The notes beneath the pieces are model-generated. The model saw nothing but the letters and a program-made list of their open reading frames with translations, ran no database searches and had not been told where the DNA came from. A DNA stretch of 12,293 nt. Source: Anaerolineales bacterium (GTDB lineage Bacteria > Chloroflexota > Anaerolineae > Anaerolineales > Villigracilaceae). The translations under genes were made by a program, and so were the position numbers. Shown here piece after piece: positions 7,186 through 12,293 of the stretch (within the stretch, counting starts at the first letter, position 1; each line of letters opens with the position of its first letter). The stretch lies in assembly GCA_017882065.1 (NCBI GenBank), contig JADGQD010000043.1, positions 1-12,293 of the forward strand, written 5' to 3'.

Positions 7186-7250
7186 CTCTCCTCGGGCACC
7201 TGCGTCCGGGGCAGCTGTGAGGGTTGAGATCAAGATAGTGGTTAGCTCAC

Positions 7251-7296
7251 AAAATTAGCCACTCGCGGGTTGTGCTGCGTGACCGCATATTGGCTA
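7251..7296 (-). terminator. Possible terminator overlapping the dtd stop codon
   Basis: On the minus strand TAGCCA (7291-7296) and TGGCTA (7256-7261) pair, with an inner GCGG/CCGC helix, and ATTTTGTG follows. The stem starts with the dtd stop codon itself. The helix is interrupted and the T run is short, so termination may be inefficient. It is the only candidate at the end of the selW-like/trpS/dtd operon. Confidence 0.4.
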
Positions 7297-7731
7297 TTTT
7301 TCCAACCAGAAGGTCACTGGGCCATCATTTTCGATCTCGACCAACATATGAGCACCGAAGATGCCGATCTGTGACGGGACACCTTGGGCGCGCAGAAATT
7401 CAGCGAATTTTTCCACGAGCGGCGCAGCGACCTCGGGCCGGGCCGCCTCCGAAAAGGAGGGACGACGCCCCTTGCGGGTGTCGCCATAGAGAGTAAACTG
7501 CGAGACGACGATTGCCGCTCCGCTTACATCCAAAAGGGACAGGTTAAATTTGCTGGCGGAATCCTCAAAGATGCGGAGTGTTGCGATTTTCTCTGCCAAG
7601 AATCTGGCCTGTTCTTCGGTATCCCCCTGCCCAATGCCGAGCAGGATGACCAGTCCGTGGCCGATTTCGGCAACGATTTTCCCTTCCACGGTGACTTTAC
7701 CGGATGTGACTCTCTGGATCAGGGCGCGCAT
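7294..7731 (-). CDS. dtd: D-aminoacyl-tRNA deacylase
   Basis: The 145-residue product is typical in length and sequence for bacterial DTD: MRALIQRVTSGKVTVEG at the start, SQFTLYGDTRKGRRPSF in the middle (the SQFTLYGD motif lines the active site) and NDGPVTFWLEK at the C-terminus, with the Gly-cisPro pair that rejects L-amino acids. It removes D-amino acids wrongly attached to tRNA (D-Tyr, D-Trp and others) and recycles the tRNA in the cytoplasm. ATG at 7731 has no clear Shine-Dalgarno site, so translation may depend on the upstream trpS, whose stop is 41 nt away on the same strand. The link with trpS fits a shared proofreading role. The stop codon lies in a possible terminator stem. Confidence 0.95.
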   Translation of the reverse strand: MRALIQRVTSGKVTVEGKIVAEIGHGLVILLGIGQGDTEEQARFLAEKIATLRIFEDSASKFNLSLLDVSGAAIVVSQFTLYGDTRKGRRPSFSEAARPEVAAPLVEKFAEFLRAQGVPSQIGIFGAHMLVEIENDGPVTFWLEK

Positions 7732-7772
7732 TTTCTATGGTAGGGGCGATGTTACGTCGTCTCTAAGGGTGA

Positions 7773-8759
7773 TTAAGGCAATTGCACTGCTTCCCGGACT
7801 TCCTGCATCGTCTTTTCGGCGATGGCCCGGGCGCGGTCAGCGCCGTCGGCAAGCACGGCCGGTACCAGGTCAGGCTGCGCTGCGATTTCGGCGCGCTTGG
7901 CGCGGAAGGGTTCGAGAGTCTTGTTCAAACTCTCGGCAAAACGTTTCTTGCAGTCCACACAGCCGATGCCAGCCCGGCGGCATTCGACGTTAATCATTTC
8001 CACGTCTTCTTTAGGGGTGAAGACTTTGTGGAGCGTGAAAACGTTGCATACATCCGGGTTGCCGGGATCGGTGCGTTTCATGCGCTGCGGGTCTGTGACC
8101 ATCATCATGACACGCTGGCGGGTCTCTTCGGGCGTGGCGGCCAGTTCGATGTGGTTGTTCAGGCTTTTTCCCATTTTCTCTTTGCCGTCAATGCCAAGAA
8201 CTTTTTGCACCTCGGCGGCTTTCATTTGTGGTTCGATAAGCACATTGGTATTGTAGCGGTAGTTAAATGAGCGGACGGTCTCGCGGGCAAACTCGAGGTG
8301 GGGGGCTTGGTCAATGCCTACCGGGACGAGGTCCGTTTTGTATAGCAGGATATCAGCGCTCATCAGCACCGGGTAGCCGACCAACCCATAGTTGACGTTG
8401 TTTGGGTTGTGGCGCACCATTTCCTTAAAGGTCGGCAGCTCGGTCAATTTGCCGAGCGGCGTGACCATCGAAAGGAGGATGTGCAGTTCTGTGACCTGCG
8501 GGACGTGTGACTGGACGAAGAGGATGGTCTCCTCCGGGCGGATGCCAACAGCAAGCAGGTCGAGGGCCAGATCGTAGGTGTTCTGTTTCAGGTTAAGAGT
8601 ATCCTCGACGGTAGTCAGGGCGTGCAGGTCCACGATGCAATAGACGCACTCGTAATCTTCCTGCAAAGCGACGTAGTTTTTGAACGCGCCCAGATAGTTG
8701 CCCAAGTGGGCGCGCCCGGTTGGGCGGATGCCGGAAAAGACGCGGCCTTTTTTAGCCAT
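7773..8759 (-). CDS. trpS: Tryptophanyl-tRNA synthetase, Fe-S cluster type
   Basis: The 328-residue enzyme is a class I synthetase charging tRNA-Trp: FSGIRPTGRAHLGNYLG (HIGH motif as HLGN, residues 18-21), GIDQ at 148-151, and KMGKS (KMSKS variant) at 195-199. Length is normal for the bacterial type. The C-terminal half carries Cys238, Cys260, Cys267 and Cys270, spaced C-x21-C-x6-C-x2-C. This corresponds to the 4Fe-4S site known from the Thermotoga maritima enzyme (C-x22-C-x6-C-x2-C from memory), where it contacts the anticodon region. That fits an anaerobe. ATG at 8759 follows GAGG at 5 nt. It lies 43 nt downstream of the selenoprotein gene and 41 nt upstream of dtd, and is the middle gene of that operon. 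Confidence 0.96.
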   Translation of the reverse strand: MAKKGRVFSGIRPTGRAHLGNYLGAFKNYVALQEDYECVYCIVDLHALTTVEDTLNLKQNTYDLALDLLAVGIRPEETILFVQSHVPQVTELHILLSMVTPLGKLTELPTFKEMVRHNPNNVNYGLVGYPVLMSADILLYKTDLVPVGIDQAPHLEFARETVRSFNYRYNTNVLIEPQMKAAEVQKVLGIDGKEKMGKSLNNHIELAATPEETRQRVMMMVTDPQRMKRTDPGNPDVCNVFTLHKVFTPKEDVEMINVECRRAGIGCVDCKKRFAESLNKTLEPFRAKRAEIAAQPDLVPAVLADGADRARAIAEKTMQEVREAVQLP

Positions 8760-8802
8760 AATTGCCTCGCGTAAAGCAGTTTTTTAATAACCGAAGTTCT
8801 TA

Positions 8803-9045
8803 CTACTTATTTAAGAGCTCTTTGACCAGCCCCATAACTTCGCCTAGATCTGCGTGTCGTCCGGTCTGGAGTTTGGAGTATACCAGCTTATCGTTCACGG
8901 TGACCTCATATCGGCCTCCCTCGGAAGGGATGAGCGTAATACTCTCAATCTCCGACTCGAAGTTTTTGAGAAGTTCGTTTGCCAGGCCCACGGCCCGGTC
9001 GGTGAAGTGTCAGACTGTGCAATAGACGATTGAAATTTTAAGCAT
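8803..9045 (-). CDS. SelW/Rdx-family selenoprotein with in-frame TGA (CxxU)
   Basis: Read through one TGA (9010-9012), this is an 80-residue protein starting MLKISIVYCTV-U-HFTDRAV and ending LGEVMGLVKELLNK. It matches the SelW/Rdx thioredoxin-like fold: beta strand, then C9-x-x-U12, then a helix (GLANELLKNF), a GG(R)YEVTVNDKLVYSK hairpin, and a C-terminal helix. Vertebrate SelW has VVYCGAU and FFEVMVAGKLIHSK at the same places. ATG at 9045 is preceded by AAGGAG at 8 nt, and the stop is TAG. Without recoding, only a 62-residue fragment from an internal GTG (8991), lacking the redox motif, would be called. A SECIS-like stem follows the TGA. The role is presumably thiol redox; the partner is unknown. 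It heads an operon with trpS and dtd. Selenocysteine insertion is inferred; the selA/B/C/D genes are not in the window. The alternative is a nonsense mutation of a CxxC homologue, which the position and hairpin make unlikely. Confidence 0.85.
8982..8998 (-). promoter_or_regulatory. SECIS-like stem-loop for selenocysteine insertion
   Basis: In the mRNA, CCGGGCC and GGCCUGG form a 7-bp stem (one G-U pair) closed by the triloop GUG. The loop begins 19 nt after the UGA, and its first base is G. From memory, bacterial SECIS elements sit inside the coding region with the apical loop about 16-37 nt past UGA and a G in the first two loop positions. All three conditions are met. It would bind SelB carrying selenocysteyl-tRNA. 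Confidence 0.65.
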
Positions 9046-9075
9046 GGCGTCAGCTCCTTATATAATTCTTCAAAA

Positions 9076-9105
9076 ATTATACTGCTTCTTGCTTAAATCA
9101 GTGAA
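9076..9105 (-). promoter_or_regulatory. Promoter of the selenoprotein-trpS-dtd operon
   Basis: On the minus strand a perfect TATAAT (9076-9081) is preceded after 18 nt by TTCACT (9100-9105, 4 of 6 matches to -35). Transcription would start near 9069, about 24 nt upstream of the selenoprotein ATG. Confidence 0.6.
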
Positions 9106-9123
9106 CTTTCCTATGCTGATTTA
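9094..9123. promoter_or_regulatory. Dyad in the divergent promoter region (possible operator)
   Basis: TAAATCAG (9094-9101) and CTGATTTA (9116-9123) are perfect 8-bp inverted repeats with a 14-bp gap, so the half-site centres are 22 bp apart, about two helical turns. The left arm overlaps the -35 box of the selenoprotein operon. A dimeric regulator could bind here, but no known consensus is recognised. Confidence 0.35.
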
Positions 9124-9163
9124 GGAACATCGTGGATAATGCAGATTTGATAGTCCCGACCCT

Positions 9164-9192
9164 TTGACGCATGACAGCCTTACATGTATAAT
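9164..9192 (+). promoter_or_regulatory. Strong sigma-70 promoter of the DUF4388-GTPase operon
   Basis: TTGACG (9164-9169) and TATAAT (9187-9192) are separated by exactly 17 nt. Transcription would begin near 9199, 40 nt upstream of the ATG at 9239. This position also rules out the longer upstream reading frame that begins at the TTG of the -35 box. Confidence 0.85.
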
Positions 9193-9238
9193 CATTTTAC
9201 AGTCTAAATCCCAAAATGGATATCTTTCGAGGCCTAGC

Positions 9239-10057
9239 ATGGCTCTGAGCGGCAACCTGCGTGACTTCACCATTACTCAATTATTGAACCTCATCAACCT
9301 GGCTAATAAAACCGGGACTCTTATCGTTGAAGGGCCCAGCGAGACGGCCGAGGTCTCCTTCCGTGATGGGAAATTGGCTTATGCCCAAATTGACCAGGAA
9401 GATAGCAGCCTGGCTTCCGTGTTACATAAGGCCAAAAAACTTTCCTCAGGTCAGTATAAATCAATTCAACAAGGCGCTGCACATATCTCAGACAAGGAAC
9501 TGGGTTTATTACTCATCAACGCCGGATACCTGTCGCAGGAAGACATCCTGACCAATCTCCAGCTGCATTTTACAGATATTATCCAGCACCTGTTTACCTG
9601 GGTGGAGGGCTTTTTCCACTTCGACAACGACTCGCTCCCGCCAGACGACCGAATCAGCGTCCGCCTGGATCTTGAAAACCTGATTATCGAAGGCTCGCGT
9701 CAAATGCGCGAGTGGGAGCAGTTGCAGGACGAAATTCCCAGCCTGGATATGGCGCTCAAGTTCACGGACCGTCCCGGCACCAATCTGCGGAACGTCAACT
9801 TGAGCGTTGAGGAATGGCGGGTTGTTTCTTATATTAACCCACGCAATACTATCCGGCAGATTGCCAGCGCCACCAAGATGAATGATCTGGAGATCCGTCG
9901 CATCGTTTATGGTTTGCTGCAAGCTGGCCTGGTTGTAACTACCCGGCTCGAAGGGGTTTCGACGTCTGCCCCCACGGTGCGAGTCTTTCCCACGGAAGAT
10001 AAAGAAGAGCAGAAATCGCTAGTCAATCGTCTCATTGATAGAATTCGTTCCCTCTAA
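9239..10057 (+). CDS. DUF4388 (PatA N-terminal-like) domain protein
   Basis: The 272-residue protein begins ALSGNLRDFTITQLLNLINLANKTGTLIVEG and continues EVSFRDGKLAYAQ, which is the DUF4388 signature (residues about 2-130, including the GYLSQEDI and FHFDND stretches that close the repeat). After a linker, residues about 186-240 (VEEWRVVSYINPRNTIRQIA..LEIRRIVYGLLQAGLV) look like a small winged-helix fold. The last 30 residues are charged. There is no signal peptide or membrane segment. ATG 9239 has GAGG 7 nt upstream. It is the first gene of the operon with a Ras-like GTPase, 21 nt upstream of it. DUF4388 proteins are often paired with GTPases, Roadblock proteins or receivers; the biochemical role is unknown and an adaptor or effector role is inferred. 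Confidence 0.85.
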   Translation: MALSGNLRDFTITQLLNLINLANKTGTLIVEGPSETAEVSFRDGKLAYAQIDQEDSSLASVLHKAKKLSSGQYKSIQQGAAHISDKELGLLLINAGYLSQEDILTNLQLHFTDIIQHLFTWVEGFFHFDNDSLPPDDRISVRLDLENLIIEGSRQMREWEQLQDEIPSLDMALKFTDRPGTNLRNVNLSVEEWRVVSYINPRNTIRQIASATKMNDLEIRRIVYGLLQAGLVVTTRLEGVSTSAPTVRVFPTEDKEEQKSLVNRLIDRIRSL

Positions 10058-10078
10058 TCTTTCTCGAGGATTGTCATT

Positions 10079-10621
10079 ATGCAAACGGTCAAAATGGTTG
10101 TCACGGGTCCTTTTAACGCTGGGAAGACTGAGTTCATTCGCTCAGTGAGCGAGATTGACGTCGTCTCCACAGAGCGCAAGATTTCCTTGGCCTCCGAAAA
10201 GTCAGTTAAAGAAGCAACCACCGTCGCCATGGATTTCGGTCGCATCACGGTGGACGAAGACCTAGTGTTGTACCTGTTTGGCACGCCTGGTCAGCGGCGC
10301 TTCGACTTTATGTGGGAGATTCTCTCCGAGGGTATGCTTGGGTTCATTGTCATGGTGGATAGTAGCCGCCCGGAAACTTTCCGTGAGGCTCGTTCCATTC
10401 TCGAAACCTTTCATGCTTACGCACCGACCCCGTACGTGGTGGCCGCCAATAAACAGGATATGAAGGAAGCCTGGGATATTGAAGATATGCGCCACGTCCT
10501 GCGCCTCGATTCCAAAGTCAAACTAATCTCTTGCGTTGCCACCGAGCGAGACTCGGTTAAAGCGATTCTGCTTGAATTGCTCTACAGCATCCTGTCTGAA
10601 ATGGAGAATGGAGAGAAATAG
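10079..10621 (+). CDS. Ras-like small GTPase (bacterial, GTPGQ type)
   Basis: The 180-residue protein has all G motifs: G1 GPFNAGKT at residues 10-17, G2 threonines at 47-48 (TTVAMDFG), G3 as FGTPGQRRF at 67-75 in place of DxxG, G4 NKQD at 124-127 and G5 SCVA at 151-154. The GTPGQ form is typical of a prokaryotic Ras-superfamily branch found with DUF4388 and Roadblock proteins, as in the conservons of actinobacteria. It is cytoplasmic and has no lipid anchor. It should switch between GDP and GTP forms to control a partner; no GAP of the Roadblock/MglB type is in the window. ATG 10079 has GAGG 9 nt upstream. Its stop overlaps the start of the beta-helix gene, which points to coupled expression. 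Confidence 0.93.
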   Translation: MQTVKMVVTGPFNAGKTEFIRSVSEIDVVSTERKISLASEKSVKEATTVAMDFGRITVDEDLVLYLFGTPGQRRFDFMWEILSEGMLGFIVMVDSSRPETFREARSILETFHAYAPTPYVVAANKQDMKEAWDIEDMRHVLRLDSKVKLISCVATERDSVKAILLELLYSILSEMENGEK

Positions 10622-11576
10622 TCTCTCCTTAATTTATTGTAACTACTGTTACGCCGATTTGTGGTATTACTCCATCGGTTCCGAAGCGGATGTGGAACCA
10701 TTGCTCATTGATTTGCATGGGCGCAAGATAGGCTATTACCACATGCCGACCTTTCTGGCGACCGAAAGCGGCAACCTCGTCTTCCAGGTCCCATTGCGGG
10801 CGATGCTGGCGATTGACTGCTGGACGCATGTATTTGTTGCCGATGGTGTCTTCGGTCTATGTGCCCGCGGGGCGTGTTTCGAAGATCGTCTCAATAAGGA
10901 ATTTTGGTTCAGGTTTAAGTTATTGGGGAAGGTGCTTTACGAAGGCAAGCAGTTGCTGGAGTGTACGGAACTGGTCACAGTGGGCAAGAACTGCGTGATT
11001 GACCCCACTGCCATCATTCACAGCCCGACGACCATCGGCGATAACGTGACAATCAACGCCGGGACGGTTATCGAGAACTGCATTATTGGAAATAATGTCA
11101 ATGTTTTGCAGGATTGCCAGTTGATGCTTTCCGTGGTGGGGGATGGCACCTTCCTGCCGTTCCGTGCTTCGCTCTTCATGACCACCATCATTGAAAATGG
11201 CATGGTGGCTCAAAATGCCTGCCTGCAAATGTGCGTTATCGGGCGCAGTACTTTCATCGGTGCAGGCAATACCTTTACGGATAATAATTTAATCCCCGCA
11301 CCGATCCGGTCGCGAAATGGGCATGATAAACTCTCGGCATCCAACCGTCCGGTACTGGGTGAGTGCGTAGGGCATAACTGCCGTAATGGGGCAGGGATGA
11401 TAATCTTCCCGGCCCGTACTATTGAATCAGATGTGGTCTTGTTTGCTAACCATGACCACCGCCTCATTGACCGTGATGTTGATTATGAGGATAGCGACCA
11501 CCACAAGTTGAAAGATGCCAGCAAACACCCGCGCCTACATCCCCGTCGCGGCGAAAAAGGCCTCGCATCGTGGTAG
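10608..11576 (+). CDS. Left-handed beta-helix (hexapeptide repeat) protein, transferase-like
   Basis: The 322-residue product has an N-terminal region of about 125 residues without recognised motifs (includes VPLRAMLAIDCWTHVFVADG and CARGACFEDRLN). Hexapeptide repeats of the left-handed beta-helix follow: VTVGKNCVIDPTAIIHSPTTIGDNVTI, IENCIIGNNVNV, MCVIGRSTFIGAGNTFTD and later LGECVGHNCRNGAGMIIFPARTIESDVVL. It resembles acetyl- or nucleotidyltransferase helices, but no sugar-nucleotide domain is present and the substrate is unknown; a structural role is also possible. The start is uncertain: ATG 10608 overlaps the GTPase gene by 14 bp, with GGAG too close (1 nt); no better in-frame start with a ribosome site exists nearby. 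The C-terminus (DVDYEDSDHHKLKDASKHPR..) seems natural. The next codons in the same frame, after TAG, are the histidine kinase remnant. Confidence 0.75.
   Translation: MERNSLSLIYCNYCYADLWYYSIGSEADVEPLLIDLHGRKIGYYHMPTFLATESGNLVFQVPLRAMLAIDCWTHVFVADGVFGLCARGACFEDRLNKEFWFRFKLLGKVLYEGKQLLECTELVTVGKNCVIDPTAIIHSPTTIGDNVTINAGTVIENCIIGNNVNVLQDCQLMLSVVGDGTFLPFRASLFMTTIIENGMVAQNACLQMCVIGRSTFIGAGNTFTDNNLIPAPIRSRNGHDKLSASNRPVLGECVGHNCRNGAGMIIFPARTIESDVVLFANHDHRLIDRDVDYEDSDHHKLKDASKHPRLHPRRGEKGLASW
10610..10628 (+). promoter_or_regulatory. Hairpin at the GTPase/beta-helix gene junction
   Basis: GGAGAGA (10610-10616) pairs with TCTCTCC (10622-10628) around AATAG, which includes the GTPase stop codon. TTAATTTATT follows. 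It could be a weak terminator or could modulate translation start of the beta-helix gene, whose ATG is 2 nt upstream of the stem. Confidence 0.35.
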
Positions 11577-11624
11577 CAGTGTGGAACCATATGCCTTCCC
11601 CTCGTTTTGGCTACACCGGGGAGG

Positions 11625-11762
11625 GGTCTTGGCCTTGCCATCGTCAAGCAGTTGGTCACCATGCACAAAGGCAAGATCTGGATGACAAGCAGAGGGTTAC
11701 CAGGTGAGGGGAGCACATTCTCATTTACCCTGCCTGTTTATCAGGCTGAGGAGCTAGTATGA
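11625..11762 (+). pseudogene. C-terminal remnant of a histidine kinase
   Basis: The frame starting at 11625 codes GLGLAIVKQLVTMHKGKIW, then MTSRGLPGEGSTFSFTLPVY, then QAEELV and TGA. These 45 codons are the G2-box end of a HATPase_c domain (GLGLAIVK.. and GSTFSFTLP are diagnostic). The N, G1 and F boxes, dimerisation domain and sensor are absent: the frame runs back only to the TAG of the beta-helix gene at 11574-11576, with 16 unrecognised codons between. The stop overlaps the receiver's ATG as ATGA, the usual coupling of kinase-receiver pairs, so a full kinase gene must once have stood here. A G run at 11623-11626 sits where the upstream sequence changes frame. Loss by deletion or an assembly error are both possible. 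Confidence 0.8.
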
Positions 11763-12133
11763 CAAAAATATTGATAGCAGAAGATGAACGCGATATTTGC
11801 GACTTGATCACATTTACCCTGCGCTTTGCCAACTATGATGTTGTCGCGGTCAACAATGGCGAAGAAGCAGTGACTATGGCCCGACAGGAAGTCCCCGATT
11901 TGATCCTGATGGATGTGCGTATGCCGCGTATGACCGGGTATGAAGCCTGTGCGGCCATCAAGGCCGACCCGAACTTGAAGGATATACCGATAATTTTCCT
12001 TTCGGTCAAGGGGCAAGATTCTGAAATCCAGGCTGGCCTTCAGGCCGGAGCAGTGGAATACCTATTGAAACCATTTGCTCCCGACCAGCTGACGGCGCGC
12101 ATTCAGGCAACCCTGGCGCAATACGGAAAATAA
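11759..12133 (+). CDS. CheY-like single-domain response regulator
   Basis: The 124-residue protein is one receiver domain with no output domain: MTKILIAEDERD with the acidic pocket (Glu8, Asp9, Glu10), the phospho-acceptor Asp52 in LILMDVRMP, Ser82 in FLSVK at the Thr/Ser switch place, and Lys104 in YLLKPF. It should be phosphorylated by a histidine kinase and act by protein contact. The cognate kinase gene just upstream is reduced to a fragment, so phosphate would have to come from another kinase, or the pair is broken. Start ATG overlaps the kinase remnant by ATGA; GAGGAG lies 4-9 nt upstream. It is part of the GTPase operon, and the alpha/beta hydrolase gene starts 16 nt after its stop. 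Confidence 0.93.
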   Translation: MTKILIAEDERDICDLITFTLRFANYDVVAVNNGEEAVTMARQEVPDLILMDVRMPRMTGYEACAAIKADPNLKDIPIIFLSVKGQDSEIQAGLQAGAVEYLLKPFAPDQLTARIQATLAQYGK

Positions 12134-12149
12134 TGAGGTTAGACAAGGC

Positions 12150-12293
12150 ATGAGCGCGACACTACTTGACGATAAGATTGTGCATTACGAGGTGCTCGGG
12201 CGCGGACGTCCGATCATCTTCCTGCACGGCTGGGTTGGCTCCTGGCGTTACTGGGTGCCGGCGATGCAGACCGCGGCCATGTCTTTTCGTGCC
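12150..12293 (+). CDS. Alpha/beta hydrolase, N-terminal part (runs off the window)
   Basis: Only the first 48 codons are present, and the frame is open to the window end. The peptide begins MSATLLDDKIVHYEVLGRGR and continues PIIFLHGWVGSWRYWVPAM. The HGW motif after a hydrophobic strand is the oxyanion-hole loop typical of alpha/beta hydrolases of the esterase or haloalkane-dehalogenase-like groups. The nucleophile elbow (GxSxG) and the catalytic Asp and His would lie beyond the window, so substrate cannot be guessed. ATG 12150 has GAGG about 11 nt upstream. It follows the receiver by 16 nt and is likely in the same operon. Confidence 0.8.
   Translation, partial: MSATLLDDKIVHYEVLGRGRPIIFLHGWVGSWRYWVPAMQTAAMSFRA

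Noticed and set aside
9010..9012. TGA as an ordinary stop or nonsense mutation, with the gene starting at GTG 8991
   Set aside because: The short form lacks the first strand and redox motif and has no ribosome site, while the TGA coincides with the family's selenocysteine position and is followed by a SECIS-like hairpin.
8762..9025. Plus-strand frame of 87 codons opposite the selenoprotein
   Set aside because: No similarity or ribosome site; the minus-strand reading matches the Rdx family along its whole length.
9164..9238. 25-codon N-terminal extension of the DUF4388 protein from TTG 9164
   Set aside because: That TTG is the -35 box of the promoter, so the codons lie upstream of the transcription start.
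1..12293. CRISPR array, insertion sequence, phage or tRNA gene
   Set aside because: No regularly spaced repeats, transposase motifs, phage proteins or cloverleaf sequences were seen on either strand.

Overview
The window looks like chromosomal DNA from an anaerobic member of the Chloroflexota, probably class Anaerolineae. That placement is inferred from the gene set: pyruvate:ferredoxin oxidoreductase next to a dihydroorotate-dehydrogenase-like flavoprotein, a tryptophanyl-tRNA synthetase with four cysteines arranged like the Fe-S cluster form, and a DUF4388 / Ras-like GTPase / beta-helix protein cluster. No marker in the window fixes the taxon. All the genes look like native housekeeping or signalling genes. 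There is no transposase, phage gene or CRISPR array.

Layout. (1) Bases 1-920, plus strand: a 5S rRNA gene, then a short leader with a promoter-like element, a terminator-like hairpin and a possible Shine-Dalgarno-masking hairpin. The translation operon rpsU-infA follows and ends in a strong intrinsic terminator. (2) 933-5559, minus strand: nifJ (pyruvate:ferredoxin oxidoreductase) followed by a dihydroorotate-dehydrogenase-like flavoprotein, separated by a perfect 18-bp inverted repeat. (3) 5703-7072, minus strand: a LysM lipoprotein with its own promoter and terminator, then an ADP-ribose-pyrophosphatase-type Nudix hydrolase. (4) 7294-9105, minus strand: a three-gene operon coding for a SelW/Rdx-type selenoprotein, trpS and dtd. 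(5) 9164-12293, plus strand: a divergently transcribed operon with a strong promoter. It codes for a DUF4388 protein, a Ras-like GTPase, a left-handed beta-helix protein, the remnant of a histidine kinase, a CheY-like receiver and the start of an alpha/beta hydrolase.

The most notable item is the small gene at 8803-9045. Conventional ORF calling gives only a 62-residue fragment from an internal GTG. Reading through one in-frame TGA extends it to a good Shine-Dalgarno site and ATG, and places TGA exactly at the U of the CxxU redox motif of the SelW/Rdx family. A stable stem with a G-first triloop lies 18 nt past the TGA, as expected for a bacterial SECIS element. It is therefore very probably a selenocysteine protein that standard annotation would truncate or miss.

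Second points of interest: the histidine kinase that should precede the receiver survives only as its last 45 codons, still joined to the receiver by an ATGA overlap. The dihydroorotate-dehydrogenase-like protein lacks the catalytic cysteine or serine and so is unlikely to be a real pyrimidine-synthesis enzyme. The GTPase cluster looks like a complete intracellular signalling module of unknown output.
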